Counted from the stretch's first letter, positions 25,853-36,567 are shown. The stretch is 64,000 nt of DNA from Pseudomonas sp. TCU-HL1 (GCF_001708505.1 NZ_CP015992.1:4030001-4094000), one strand, 5' to 3'. Numbers and translations are program-made. Notes: generated from the sequence alone by a model not told the origin.

Positions 25853-27418
25853 ATGAGAAACAATCAACCGATCACCCAGCGGGAACGTAGCTTCCCAGCC
25901 GAACAGCGCCTGATTTCCACTACGGACAGCAAAGGCGTTATCACCTATACCAACGACGCCTTCATCGACATCAGCGGCTACAGCCGCGATGAACTGCTTC
26001 GAGCGCCCCACAACCTGGTGCGCCACCCGGACGTGCCGCCTGCGGTATTCGCCCATATGTGGACGACCCTGAAGAAGGGCCGCGCCTGGATGGGCGTGGT
26101 GAAGAACCGCTGCAAGAACGGCGATCACTATTGGGTAAATGCCTACGTCACGCCGATCTTCGAAGGGAGCCAGGTCGTCGGTTACGAGTCGGTGCGCATC
26201 AAGCCGACCGCCGAACAGGTACGCCGCGCCGAGGCCCTGTATCAGCGCCTGAACTCAGGCAAGTCCGCCATTCCGAAGCGCAACCAGTGGCTGCCGGTGC
26301 TGCAGGACTGGCTGCCTTTCATCCTCATCAGCCAGATCGGCTTTCTTATCGGTGCCTGGCTGAACTCCTCCTGGGGCTTCCTGCTCGCCGCCCTGCTCTC
26401 GGTGCCGCTGGGCCTGATCGGCCTCGCCTGGCAGAACCGCGGCATCAAGCGCCTGCTGCGCCTGGCCGAGCAGACCACCTCCGACCCGCTGATCGCGCAG
26501 ATGTACACCGACAGCCGTGGTGTCCAGGCACGCCTGGAAATGGCCATGCTCAGCCAGGAAGCACGCCTGAGGACCTGCCTGACCCGCCTGCAGGACACTG
26601 CCGAACACCTCACCCAGCAAGCGCGCCAGGCGGACACCCTCGCCCACAACAGCTCCGAGGGCCTGGAACGCCAGCGCGTGGAAACCGAACAGGTGGCCAC
26701 TGCGGTGAACCAGATGGCCGCCACCACCCAGGAAGTGGCCAACAACGTGCAGCGCACTGCGGACGCCACCCAGGAAGCGAACCGCCTGACCAGCCAGGGC
26801 CGCAACATCGCCGCCGAAACCCGCGAAGCCATCCAGCGCCTCTCGGCGTCGGTGGGTGAAACCGGTGAAACCGTTACGCGTCTGGCCCAGGACAGCAACG
26901 AGATTGGCGGCGTAGTGGACGTGATCAAGGGCATCGCCGACCAGACCAACCTGCTGGCCCTGAACGCCGCCATCGAGGCTGCGCGCGCTGGCGAGATGGG
27001 CCGGGGTTTTGCCGTGGTTGCCGATGAAGTCCGCCAGCTCGCCCAACGCACGGCGGAATCCACTGGGCAGATCCACCAGTTGATTGCCCAGCTGCAGAAA
27101 ACCGCCGAGGAAGCCGTGCATACCATGGAGAGCGGCCGTCGCCAGGCGGACGAAGGTGTCGAGCGCGTCCTCCAGGCCGACCAGGCGCTGGTGGGCATCA
27201 GCGAGGCCGTGGCGAACATCGCCGACATGGCCGACCAGATCGCTGCCGCCACCGAGGAACAGAGCGCCGTGGCCGAGCAGATCAACCAGAGCATCAGCAG
27301 TATCGCTCAGTTGGCCGATCAGACCTCGGGCGAGGCCCAGCGCACCGCGCTGCTCAGCGAAGAACTGACCCATACCGCCCAGGGCCAATACTCCCTGGTG
27401 GACAGGTTCAATCGTTGA
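25853..27418 (+). CDS. aer: Aer-like PAS methyl-accepting chemotaxis receptor
   Basis: The 521-residue receptor begins with an Aer-type PAS domain (residues about 10-120, with LISTTDSKGVITYTNDAF and ISGYSRDELLRAPHNLVRHPDVP), which in Aer binds FAD and senses redox/oxygen. Two adjacent membrane segments follow at about 145-190 with no periplasmic domain between them. The cytoplasmic signalling hairpin has the conserved tip block IADQTNLLALNAAIEAARAG. PAO1 aer (PA1561) stands next to acnA (PA1562), so this is probably its orthologue, pushed away from acnA by the alginate cluster. An A-rich GGAAGGAAACC site precedes the ATG. Confidence 0.9.
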   Translation: MRNNQPITQRERSFPAEQRLISTTDSKGVITYTNDAFIDISGYSRDELLRAPHNLVRHPDVPPAVFAHMWTTLKKGRAWMGVVKNRCKNGDHYWVNAYVTPIFEGSQVVGYESVRIKPTAEQVRRAEALYQRLNSGKSAIPKRNQWLPVLQDWLPFILISQIGFLIGAWLNSSWGFLLAALLSVPLGLIGLAWQNRGIKRLLRLAEQTTSDPLIAQMYTDSRGVQARLEMAMLSQEARLRTCLTRLQDTAEHLTQQARQADTLAHNSSEGLERQRVETEQVATAVNQMAATTQEVANNVQRTADATQEANRLTSQGRNIAAETREAIQRLSASVGETGETVTRLAQDSNEIGGVVDVIKGIADQTNLLALNAAIEAARAGEMGRGFAVVADEVRQLAQRTAESTGQIHQLIAQLQKTAEEAVHTMESGRRQADEGVERVLQADQALVGISEAVANIADMADQIAAATEEQSAVAEQINQSISSIAQLADQTSGEAQRTALLSEELTHTAQGQYSLVDRFNR

Positions 27419-27430
27419 AGCAATGAGAAC

Positions 27431-27455
27431 GGGCGCCAGCGGGCGCCCTTTCTTA
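27431..27455 (+). terminator. intrinsic terminator of the aer-like gene
   Basis: A GC-rich 7-bp stem (GGGCGCC, loop AGCG, GGCGCCC) is followed by TTTCTTATT, 12 bp after the stop codon. It also faces the convergent hydrolase gene. Confidence 0.8.
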
Positions 27456-28088
27456 TTCCCTGTATCGCGCAGGTCCCGTCAGGAACCGCGCTATCGTGTC
27501 GGCCGCGCCGTCCAGGTGCTGCTCATGGGTAAGCCCTGAGGCTTTCAATGGCTTCAGATCGTGGTCCGCCGCCACCAACCAGTGCAGGCGAATGGACTCC
27601 GAGAGGCTGTAGTCCGCCACGGTCAATCGGTCGCCCATCGGGTCGCGCTCTCCCTGGAGAATCAGCGTCGGGGTCTTCAGATCGGCCAGGTGGGCGACGC
27701 GAGGTTTGTCCGCCTTGCCCACGGCATGGAAGGGATAACCCAGGCAGATCAGGGCATCCGCCTCCAGTTCGTCCGCCAACAGACTGGCCATGCGCCCCCC
27801 CATGGACTTGCCGCCAATGGCCAGAGGGCCTGTGACCTGCTGTCGCACCACGGTGTGGATTTCCCGCCAGCAGGCCAGCAATTGCGCCTGAGGATTGGGT
27901 GGCCGACGACGCCCATCCTCGCGCCTGGCAGCCATGTAGGAAAACTCGAAGCGCGCCACCGCAACCCCGTGTACAGCAAGCCTTTGCGCGATGCCCTCCA
28001 TGAATGGACTGTCCATCGGCGCACCCGCGCCATGGGCCAGGATGAGCGTGCTCGCAACCGGGCCTGCAGGCTTGTTCCACAACAGCAT
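27453..28088 (-). CDS. small alpha/beta hydrolase, KANL3/Tex30-like
   Basis: The 211-residue cytoplasmic protein has the alpha/beta-hydrolase core and little else. The oxyanion region is LILAHGAGAPMDSPFM, the nucleophile elbow is AIGGKSMGGRMASLLAD, the acid is probably in LQGERDPMGD, and the histidine is in LVAADHDLKPLK. This arrangement is that of the KANL3/Tex30 or dienelactone-hydrolase-like family. The substrate is unknown. It lies between the aer-like gene and the cbb3 operons and is divergent from ccoN, so the Anr box at 28116 may lie in its promoter region as well. Confidence 0.82.
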   Translation of the reverse strand: MLLWNKPAGPVASTLILAHGAGAPMDSPFMEGIAQRLAVHGVAVARFEFSYMAARREDGRRRPPNPQAQLLACWREIHTVVRQQVTGPLAIGGKSMGGRMASLLADELEADALICLGYPFHAVGKADKPRVAHLADLKTPTLILQGERDPMGDRLTVADYSLSESIRLHWLVAADHDLKPLKASGLTHEQHLDGAADTIARFLTGPARYRE

Positions 28089-28115
28089 TCAGACTTCTCC
28101 GTCTATCAGGGCCAA

Positions 28116-28129
28116 TTGATTCAGATCAA
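28116..28129 (+). promoter_or_regulatory. Anr/FNR box upstream of the first ccoN
   Basis: The sequence TTGATTCAGATCAA is a perfect TTGAT-N4-ATCAA palindrome, 69 bp before the ccoN start. In P. aeruginosa the cco2 operon (nearest the aer side) is activated by Anr under low oxygen, which matches the presence of the site here and its absence before the second operon. Confidence 0.9.
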
Positions 28130-28197
28130 TGGTCGCCCAAGGGGCTTTCACCATGCTTGCCGCGCATTCTAAAAAACCGTGGACGGAAGCCCATAAC

Positions 28198-29633
<1,436 letters not shown>

Positions 29634-29634
<1 letters not shown>

Positions 29635-30245
29635 TGAAACAGCACGAGAAACTCGAGAAGAACGTCGGTCTCCTGGCGCTGTTCATGATCCTGGCCGTCA
29701 GCATCGGCGGCCTGGTACAGATCGTGCCGCTGTTCTTCCAGGACGTGACCAACACCCCGGTGGAGGGCATGAAGCCCTACACCGCCCTGCAACTGGAAGG
29801 CCGTGACATCTACATCCGCGAAGGCTGCGTTGGCTGCCACTCGCAGATGATCCGTCCGTTCCGTGCCGAAACCGAGCGTTACGGTCACTACTCCGTTGCC
29901 GGCGAGAGCGTCTGGGACCACCCCTTCCTCTGGGGCTCCAAGCGTACAGGCCCGGACCTGGCCCGCGTTGGCGGTCGTTACTCGGACGATTGGCACCGTG
30001 CGCACCTGTACAACCCGCGCAACGTAGTGCCCGAGTCGAAGATGCCCGCCTACCCCTGGCTGGTTGAGAACACCCTCGACGGCAAGGACACCTCCGCCAA
30101 GCTCCGCGCCATGCAGACCCTCGGCGTGCCTTACAGCGACGAAGACGTCGCCAGTGCCCAGGCAGCGGTCAAGGGCAAGACCGAAATGGACGCCCTGGTC
30201 GCCTACCTGCAAGTGCTGGGCACCAGCCTGAAGAGCAAGAGGTAA
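29634..30245 (+). CDS. ccoO: cbb3 oxidase monoheme cytochrome c subunit (cco2-like copy)
   Basis: The 203-residue subunit has one N-terminal membrane anchor (LLALFMILAVSIGGLVQIVPLFF) and a periplasmic cytochrome c domain with the heme motif CVGCHSQM and a distal methionine in VPESKMPAYPWL. It passes electrons between CcoP and CcoN. Large blocks are almost identical at DNA level to the copy at 33225. Confidence 0.95.
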
Positions 30246-30249
30246 GGCC

Positions 30250-30417
30250 ATGGACATCGGAACCTTGCGTGGCCTTGGCACCTTGCTGGTGCTGATCGCC
30301 ACCTTCGGAGTCATCTGCTGGGCCTACAGCGGCAAGCGTAAGGCCAGCTTCGACGAAGCCGCCAATCTGCCCTTTGCCGACGATGACCAGAATGATTCTA
30401 GGAGCACCCGCGCATGA
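30250..30417 (+). CDS. ccoQ: cbb3 oxidase small subunit CcoQ (cco2-like copy)
   Basis: The 55-residue protein starts MDIGTLRGLGTLLVLIATFG. It has one membrane helix, then GKRKASFDEAANLPFADDD, the usual CcoQ charged tail. Its stop overlaps the ccoP start as ATGA. CcoQ stabilises the assembled oxidase. Confidence 0.9.
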   Translation: MDIGTLRGLGTLLVLIATFGVICWAYSGKRKASFDEAANLPFADDDQNDSRSTRA

Positions 30418-31352
30418 CCACTTTCTGGAGCTGGTACATCTCCCTGCTCACCATCTTCACCCTGCTGGCGCTGCTCTGGCTGATCTTCGCCACACGCAAG
30501 GGTGAGTCCCAGGGCACCACGGATAAAACCATGGGCCACGCCTTCGACGGCATCGAGGAATATGACAACCCGCTGCCCAAATGGTGGTTCCTGCTGTTCG
30601 TCGGCACCCTGATCTTCGCCGCCGGCTACCTCGTGCTCTATCCGGGCCTGGGAAACTGGAAAGGCCTGTTCCCTGGCTATGCCGAAGGCTGGACACAAGA
30701 AGCCCAGTGGCAGCGCGAAGTCAAGAAGGCCGATCAACAGTACGGTCCTATCTTTGCCCGCTACTCCGCGATGACCATCGAGGAAGTGGCCACGGACCCT
30801 CAAGCGCTCAAGATGGGAGGCCGCCTGTTCGCCACTTACTGCTCCATCTGCCACGGCTCGGATGCCAAGGGTGCGCTGGGCTTCCCCAACCTCACCGACA
30901 GCAACTGGCGCTGGGGAGGCGATCCGGAAACCATCAAGACCTCCATCCTCCACGGTCGTATGGCCGCCATGCCGGCCTGGGGCGACATACTGGGTGACGA
31001 AGGTGTGAAGAATGTGGCCGCTTACGTACGCCAGGATCTGGCAGGCCTGAAACTGCCGGAAGACGCCAAGGTGGATCTGGAAGCGGGCAAATCGCTGTTC
31101 GCCAGCACCTGCGTAGCCTGCCACGGCGCTGAAGGCAAAGGCACCGAGGTTATGGGCGCTCCAGACCTGACCCACCCGGCCGGCTGGATCTACGGCTCGA
31201 GCCTGGCCCAGTTGCAACAGACCATTCGCCACGGTCGAAACGGCCAGATGCCTGCACAGCAGGAATACCTCGGCCAGGACAAGGTCCACGTCCTGGCGGC
31301 CTACATCTACAGCCTGTCCCACAAGAACCAGGGGCTGGTGACCCAGGAATGA
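30414..31352 (+). CDS. ccoP: cbb3 oxidase diheme cytochrome c subunit (cco2-like copy)
   Basis: The 312-residue subunit has an N-terminal pair of hydrophobic segments, the conserved HAFDGIEEYDNPLPKWWF hinge, and two periplasmic cytochrome c domains with CSICHG and CVACHG heme sites. It accepts electrons from soluble cytochromes. It is shorter than the second copy by 12 residues, mainly in the loop after the second helix (GYAEGWTQEAQW). A strong terminator follows. Confidence 0.95.
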   Translation: MTTFWSWYISLLTIFTLLALLWLIFATRKGESQGTTDKTMGHAFDGIEEYDNPLPKWWFLLFVGTLIFAAGYLVLYPGLGNWKGLFPGYAEGWTQEAQWQREVKKADQQYGPIFARYSAMTIEEVATDPQALKMGGRLFATYCSICHGSDAKGALGFPNLTDSNWRWGGDPETIKTSILHGRMAAMPAWGDILGDEGVKNVAAYVRQDLAGLKLPEDAKVDLEAGKSLFASTCVACHGAEGKGTEVMGAPDLTHPAGWIYGSSLAQLQQTIRHGRNGQMPAQQEYLGQDKVHVLAAYIYSLSHKNQGLVTQE

Positions 31353-31359
31353 AGAAGCC

Positions 31360-31385
31360 GGGGAGGCACAGGGAAGTGCCTCCCC
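31360..31385 (+). terminator. hairpin terminator after the first ccoNOQP operon
   Basis: A perfect 10-bp stem (GGGGAGGCAC / GTGCCTCCCC) with loop AGGGAA lies 7 bp after the ccoP stop. There is no T-tract. A related hairpin with the same AGGGAA loop (GGACAC / GTGTCC) occurs at 31455-31472. Confidence 0.7.
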
Positions 31386-31785
31386 CAACCACGCAGCAAG
31401 GTCCTCGGACCGAACTGCATGCCGCGCAAAACGGCACCCTGAGCCGGGTGCCCGGGACACAGGGAAGTGTCCACCCCTTCTTATATATAGTGCGACCCAG
31501 TGTCGCACCTCTCCGACCAGTAACACCCATCGCGCTTTGACATCGGCTAAGCTGCTTTTCAGTCGCCACTCGTCTCAACTCCAAGGCGATCCCTCCTGCC
31601 ACGCAACACATCAGGTTTCGACGGCACGTCGAGAGACACCGTCAGCACAGCCGCAAATCCTTGTCTAGTGGGCTTCCCAGCCCGGAATGTGTCGGCTTGT
31701 GTCGTTGCAATGGCTACCCTCTTTCTCCATACTTGCCGCCGATTTTTTGTCCCCAAAAAACTCCATTAACCGTGGAACCCCTAGC
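31386..31785 (+). promoter_or_regulatory. intergenic region before the second cbb3 operon
   Basis: No supported gene is seen. The region holds a hairpin with loop AGGGAA at 31455-31472, a TATATATAG run followed by the hairpin TGCGAC-CCAGT-GTCGCA at 31491-31507, and a TTGACA -35-like hexamer at 31537. No TTGAT-N4-ATCAA/GTCAA box was found, consistent with the cco1-type operon being largely independent of Anr. The promoter itself is not identified with confidence. Confidence 0.45.
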
Positions 31786-33225
31786 ATGAGCACAGCAATC
31801 AGTCAGACTGCTTATAACTATAAGGTGGTCCGCCAGTTCGCCATTATGACGGTGATCTGGGGGGTCATAGGGATGGGTCTAGGCGTGTTCATCGCCGCAC
31901 AACTTGTGTGGCCGGAACTCAACCTGAACCTGCCCTGGACTTCGTTCGGCCGCCTGCGTCCCCTGCATACCAACGCGGTGATCTTCGCCTTCGGCGGATG
32001 CGCCCTGTTCGCCACTTCCTACTACGTGGTGCAGCGCACCTGCCAGGCTCGCCTGGTATCCGACAGTCTGGCCGCCTTCACCTTCTGGGGTTGGCAAGCC
32101 GTGATCGTGCTGGCAGTCATCACCCTGCCGCTGGGTTACACCTCCTCCAAGGAATACGCCGAGCTCGAGTGGCCGATCGACATCCTCCTGGGTATCGTCT
32201 GGATCACCTACGCCGTCGTCTTCTTCGGCACCATCCTGAAGCGCAAGACCAAGCACATCTATGTGGGCAACTGGTTCTTCGGCGCCTTCATCCTGGTGAC
32301 CGCCATGCTGCACATCGTCAACAGCATGGAAATGCCGGTTTACGCCTTCAAGTCGTACTCCATGTACGCGGGCGCTACTGACGCGATGATCCAGTGGTGG
32401 TACGGCCACAACGCCGTAGGCTTCTTCCTGACCACCGGCTTCCTGGGGATGATGTACTACTTCGTTCCCAAGCAGGCCGAGCGTCCGATCTACTCCTACC
32501 GCCTGTCCATCGTGCACTTCTGGGCGCTGATCACCCTGTACATCTGGGCCGGTCCGCACCACCTGCACTACACTGCCCTGCCGGATTGGGCCCAGTCCCT
32601 CGGCATGGCCATGTCCCTGATCCTGCTGGCTCCGAGCTGGGGCGGCATGATCAACGGCATGATGAGCCTCTCCGGTGCCTGGCATAAGCTGCGCTCCGAC
32701 CCCATCCTGCGCTTCCTGGTGGTTTCCCTGGCCTTCTACGGCATGTCCACCTTCGAAGGCCCGATGATGGCCATCAAGACCGTGAATGCCCTGTCTCACT
32801 ACACCGACTGGACCATCGGCCACGTACACGCCGGCGCCCTCGGCTGGGTAGCAATGATCTCCATCGGTTCGCTGTACCACCTGATTCCGAAGGTGTTCGC
32901 CCGTGAGCAGATGCACAGTGTTGGCCTGATCAACGCCCACTTCTGGCTGGCTACCATCGGTACCGTCCTGTACATCGCCTCGATGTGGGTCAACGGCATC
33001 ACCCAAGGCCTGATGTGGCGCGCGGTCAACGAAGACGGCACCCTCACCTACTCCTTCGTTGAAGCCCTTGAAGCCAGCCATGCGGGCTACCTGGTGCGCA
33101 TGATCGGTGGCGCCTTCTTCGTGACCGGCATGCTGCTGATGGCCTACAACACCTACCGCACCGTACGCGCTGCCAAGCCGGCTGAATACGACGCCGCTTC
33201 GCAGATCCCGCAAGGAGCTCACTAA
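31786..33225 (+). CDS. ccoN: cbb3-type cytochrome c oxidase subunit I (cco1-like copy)
   Basis: This is the second catalytic subunit, 479 residues, starting at 31786 (MSTAISQTAYNYKVV). The metal-ligand blocks are the same as in the first copy. The main differences are in peripheral helices (VYAFKSYSMYAGATD instead of VTLTKSYSLYSGATD) and the C-terminus (RTVRAAKPAEYDAASQ). By position it corresponds to Cbb3-1, the constitutively used oxidase in P. aeruginosa. Runs of complete nucleotide identity with the first copy suggest recent gene conversion. Confidence 0.95.
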   Translation: MSTAISQTAYNYKVVRQFAIMTVIWGVIGMGLGVFIAAQLVWPELNLNLPWTSFGRLRPLHTNAVIFAFGGCALFATSYYVVQRTCQARLVSDSLAAFTFWGWQAVIVLAVITLPLGYTSSKEYAELEWPIDILLGIVWITYAVVFFGTILKRKTKHIYVGNWFFGAFILVTAMLHIVNSMEMPVYAFKSYSMYAGATDAMIQWWYGHNAVGFFLTTGFLGMMYYFVPKQAERPIYSYRLSIVHFWALITLYIWAGPHHLHYTALPDWAQSLGMAMSLILLAPSWGGMINGMMSLSGAWHKLRSDPILRFLVVSLAFYGMSTFEGPMMAIKTVNALSHYTDWTIGHVHAGALGWVAMISIGSLYHLIPKVFAREQMHSVGLINAHFWLATIGTVLYIASMWVNGITQGLMWRAVNEDGTLTYSFVEALEASHAGYLVRMIGGAFFVTGMLLMAYNTYRTVRAAKPAEYDAASQIPQGAH

Positions 33226-33836
33226 TGAAGCAACACGAATTAGTCGAGAAGAACATCGGCCTGCTCGCCCTGTTCATGGTGATCGCCGTGAGCATCGGCG
33301 GCCTGGTACAGATCGTGCCGCTGTTCTTCCAGGACGTGACTAACACTCCGGTGGAAGGCATGAAGCCGCGCACCGCGCTGGAACTTGAAGGCCGTGACAT
33401 CTACATCCGCGAAGGCTGCGTTGGCTGCCACTCGCAGATGGTCCGTCCGTTCCGTGCCGAAACCGAGCGTTACGGCCACTACTCCGTTGCCGGCGAAAGC
33501 GTCTGGGACCACCCCTTCCTCTGGGGTTCCAAGCGCACCGGCCCGGACCTGGCCCGCGTTGGCGGTCGTTACTCCGACGACTGGCACCGTGCGCACCTGT
33601 ACAACCCGCGCAACGTAGTGCCTGAGTCGAAGATGCCTTCCTACCCCTGGCTGGTAGAGAACAAGCTGGACGGCAAGCACACCGCCGACAAGATGGAAGC
33701 TCTGCGCACACTGGGCGTGCCCTACACCGACGACGACATCGCCGGCGCCAAAGAGGCCGTCAAAGGCAAGACCGAAATGGACGCGCTGGTCGCGTACCTG
33801 CAAGGTCTGGGCACTGCAATCAAGAACAAACGGTAA
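33225..33836 (+). CDS. ccoO: cbb3 oxidase monoheme cytochrome c subunit (cco1-like copy)
   Basis: The 203-residue subunit has one membrane anchor and the CVGCHSQM heme site. It differs from the first copy mainly in the last 50 residues (NKLDGKHTADKMEALRTLGV). Start and stop overlaps with ccoN are the same as in the first operon. Confidence 0.95.
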   Translation: MKQHELVEKNIGLLALFMVIAVSIGGLVQIVPLFFQDVTNTPVEGMKPRTALELEGRDIYIREGCVGCHSQMVRPFRAETERYGHYSVAGESVWDHPFLWGSKRTGPDLARVGGRYSDDWHRAHLYNPRNVVPESKMPSYPWLVENKLDGKHTADKMEALRTLGVPYTDDDIAGAKEAVKGKTEMDALVAYLQGLGTAIKNKR

Positions 33837-33842
33837 CGCAAG

Positions 33843-34031
33843 ATGGAAATCGGGACTCTCCGCGGCATAGGCACCTTCATTGTTTTCGTAGCCTTCATCG
33901 GCGTCGTGCTGTGGGCCTACAGCAGCAAGCGCAAGAGCAGCTTCGACGAAGCGGCCAACCTGCCCTTCGCGGACGAGCCGCCCAAATCCTCCGAGCGTGA
34001 CGAGCAAGCTTCTAGGAGTGAGAAAGAATGA
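33843..34031 (+). CDS. ccoQ: cbb3 oxidase small subunit CcoQ (cco1-like copy)
   Basis: The 62-residue protein (MEIGTLRGIGTFIVFVAFIG) has one helix, then KRKSSFDEAANLPFADEPP. It is seven residues longer than the first copy, with an extra acidic/basic tail, and overlaps the ccoP start by 4 bp. Confidence 0.9.
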   Translation: MEIGTLRGIGTFIVFVAFIGVVLWAYSSKRKSSFDEAANLPFADEPPKSSERDEQASRSEKE

Positions 34032-35002
34032 CTTCGTTCTGGAGTTGGTATGTAACCCTGCTCACCAGCGCCACGCTGGTAGCGCTGACCTGGCTGATCT
34101 TCGCCACCCGCCGTGGCCAGCGCCAGGAAAGCACTGAAGAAACCGTCGGCCACGCCTTCGACGGCATCGAGGAATATGACAACCCGCTGCCCAAGTGGTG
34201 GTTCATGCTGTTCGTCGGCACCCTGATCTTCGCCGCCGGCTACCTGGTCATGTACCCGGGCATGGGCAACTGGAAAGGCATCTTCCCCGGCTACAACGAA
34301 GTGACCGAAGGCAAGCCGTTCGCCAACGGCCAGGCCGGCTGGACCGGCGTGCACCAGTGGGAAAAGGAGATGGACAAGGCCGATAAGGAATACGGTCCGA
34401 TCTTCGCCAAGTACGCCGCCATGCCGATCGAAGAAGTGGCCCAGGACCCGAAAGCCCTGAAAATGGGCGGCCGCATGTTCGCGTCCTACTGCTCCGTATG
34501 CCACGGCTCCGACGCCAAGGGCGCCTACGGCTTCCCGAACCTGACCGACCATGACTGGCGCTGGGGTGGCGAAGCCGCCACCATCAAGACCACCATCATG
34601 GGCGGCCGCCACGGCATCATGCCGGCATGGGGCGAAGTCGTGGGTGACCAGGGTGTGCGCGACGTTGCCGCCTTCCTGCGCGTAACCCTGCACGGTCGCG
34701 AACTGCCGAAGGACGTGAAAGCGGATCCGGAAGCGGGCAAGGCCATCTTTGCAGCCAACTGCGTGGCCTGCCACGGTCCGGAAGGCAAGGGCACCCCGGC
34801 TATGGGCGCTCCAGACCTGACCCACCCGGGCGCCTTCATCTACGGCAGCAGCTACGCCCAGCTGCAGCAGACCATCCGTTACGGTCGCCAAGGCACCATG
34901 CCGGCCCAGGAGCAAGTCCTCGGCAACGACAAGGTGCACCTGCTGGCTGCCTACGTTTACAGCCTGTCGCAGAAACCTGCTGCAGGTGCTGAAGCCAAGT
35001 AA
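34028..35002 (+). CDS. ccoP: cbb3 oxidase diheme cytochrome c subunit (cco1-like copy)
   Basis: The 324-residue subunit has the GHAFDGIEEYDNPLPKWWF hinge and heme sites CSVCHG and CVACHG. It carries an insertion (NEVTEGKPFANGQAGWTGV) in the periplasmic loop that the first copy lacks. It ends in a short AAGAEAK tail and is followed by a long hairpin. Confidence 0.95.
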   Translation: MTSFWSWYVTLLTSATLVALTWLIFATRRGQRQESTEETVGHAFDGIEEYDNPLPKWWFMLFVGTLIFAAGYLVMYPGMGNWKGIFPGYNEVTEGKPFANGQAGWTGVHQWEKEMDKADKEYGPIFAKYAAMPIEEVAQDPKALKMGGRMFASYCSVCHGSDAKGAYGFPNLTDHDWRWGGEAATIKTTIMGGRHGIMPAWGEVVGDQGVRDVAAFLRVTLHGRELPKDVKADPEAGKAIFAANCVACHGPEGKGTPAMGAPDLTHPGAFIYGSSYAQLQQTIRYGRQGTMPAQEQVLGNDKVHLLAAYVYSLSQKPAAGAEAK

Positions 35003-35010
35003 TACCCTCG

Positions 35011-35045
35011 CCTGCCATGCGCGACGCACTGTCGCACATGGCAGG
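35011..35045 (+). terminator. long hairpin after the second ccoP
   Basis: A 15-bp stem (CCTGCCATG-C-GCGAC with GTCGC-A-CATGGCAGG, one mismatch) encloses loop GCACT, 8 bp after the ccoP stop. The inner GCGAC...GTCGC part matches the hairpin at 31491-31507. There is no T-tract; it may terminate, or protect the 3' end of, the operon mRNA. Confidence 0.65.
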
Positions 35046-35137
35046 CCGCTATCAGGCGTACCATATATAGCGGGCAAAAAGACCCCGACCGGCAATGTAC
35101 CGTTCGGAGCGCCGACAACCGCCGTGGTATGAAAACG

Positions 35138-36553
35138 ATGAGCGAACAGATTCCCGTCAAGAACATCACCCCTCCCCCGGCCAAGGGCGGTGCAACCACC
35201 GACCTGTATGCCAGCCGCGAAAAGATCTACACCCGAGCCTTCACCGGCATATTCCGCAACCTGCGGATGACCGGCGGCGCCTTCCTCTTCCTGCTCTACT
35301 TCGGCACCGTCTGGCTCAGCTGGAACGACCGCCAGGCCGTCTGGTGGAACCTCCCCGAGCGCAAGTTCTACATCTTCGGCGCCACCTTCTGGCCCCAGGA
35401 TTTCGTCCTCCTCTCCTGGCTACTGATCATCTGCGCCTTCGGCCTGTTCTTCATCACCGTATTCGCCGGACGTGTCTGGTGCGGCTACACCTGCCCGCAG
35501 AGCGTCTGGACCTGGATCTTCATGTGGTGCGAAAAAGTCACCGAGGGTGACCGCAACCAGCGCATGAAGCTCGACAAGGCCCCCATGAGCGGCCAGAAAC
35601 TCCTGCGCAAGTCCGCCAAGCACGGCCTGTGGTTGCTGATCGGCTTCGCCACCGGCATGACCTTCGTCGGCTACTTCACCCCGATTGGCGAACTGGTCAT
35701 CGACTTCTTCACCGGCGCAGCCAGCGGCTGGGCCTACTTCTGGGTCGGCTTCTTCACCCTCGCCACTTACGGCAACGCCGGCTGGCTGCGCGAGCAGGTG
35801 TGCATCTACATGTGCCCGTATGCCCGCTTCCAGAGCGTGATGTTCGACAAGGACACCCTGATCGTCTCCTACGATCCACGTCGCGGCGAATCCCGTGGCC
35901 CGCGCAAGAAAGGCATCGACTACAAAGCCCAGGGCCTCGGCGATTGCATCGACTGCACCATGTGCGTCCAGGTCTGCCCCACCGGCATCGACATCCGTGA
36001 CGGCCTGCAGATCGAATGCATCGGCTGCGCGGCCTGCATCGACGCCTGCGACAGCATCATGGAAAAGATGAACTACCCCAAAGGACTGATCAGCTACACC
36101 ACCGAGCACAACCTGAATGGGCAGAAGACGCAGCTGATGCGCCCACGTCTGATCGGTTACGCTATCGCCCTCGTCGCGATGATCGGCCTCTTCGCCTACG
36201 CCGTGGCCATCCGCTCCCTGGTGGAACTGGATGTGATCAAGGACCGCGTGCTGTTCCGCGAGAACGAGCAGGGCCGTATCGAAAACGTCTACACCCTGAA
36301 GATCATGAACAAGTCCCAGGTCGACCAGACCTTCGTCATCGACGCCGAAGGCCTCGACGGACTGGTCTACGAAGGCAAGCGCGAAGTCCGCGCCGACGCG
36401 GGTGAAGTGCTCTCGGTACCGGTGGAACTGTCCATCGACCCCGACCAGCTGCCATCCAGCACCAACAAAATCCTCTTCCGCGTCCACAGCGCGGATGACC
36501 TCAGCATCAAGACCGACGCCGACAGCCGCTTCATCGGCCCCAGCGTCCGCTAG
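35138..36553 (+). CDS. ccoG: cbb3 oxidase assembly iron-sulfur protein CcoG
   Basis: CcoG (RdxA/FixG family) is a membrane ferredoxin-like cupric reductase that prepares copper for the cbb3 CuB site. The start at 35138 (MSEQIPVKNITPPPAKGG) is preferred; an ATG three codons upstream (35129) is also possible and neither has a strong ribosome site. The protein has about five membrane helices, a CGYTCPQSVW motif, and two [4Fe-4S] clusters in GDCIDCTMCVQVCPTGID and ECIGCAACIDACDSIM. An Ig-like periplasmic C-terminal domain ends in RFIGPSVR. Confidence 0.93.
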   Translation: MSEQIPVKNITPPPAKGGATTDLYASREKIYTRAFTGIFRNLRMTGGAFLFLLYFGTVWLSWNDRQAVWWNLPERKFYIFGATFWPQDFVLLSWLLIICAFGLFFITVFAGRVWCGYTCPQSVWTWIFMWCEKVTEGDRNQRMKLDKAPMSGQKLLRKSAKHGLWLLIGFATGMTFVGYFTPIGELVIDFFTGAASGWAYFWVGFFTLATYGNAGWLREQVCIYMCPYARFQSVMFDKDTLIVSYDPRRGESRGPRKKGIDYKAQGLGDCIDCTMCVQVCPTGIDIRDGLQIECIGCAACIDACDSIMEKMNYPKGLISYTTEHNLNGQKTQLMRPRLIGYAIALVAMIGLFAYAVAIRSLVELDVIKDRVLFRENEQGRIENVYTLKIMNKSQVDQTFVIDAEGLDGLVYEGKREVRADAGEVLSVPVELSIDPDQLPSSTNKILFRVHSADDLSIKTDADSRFIGPSVR

Positions 36554-36567
36554 CAAACGGAAGCCCC

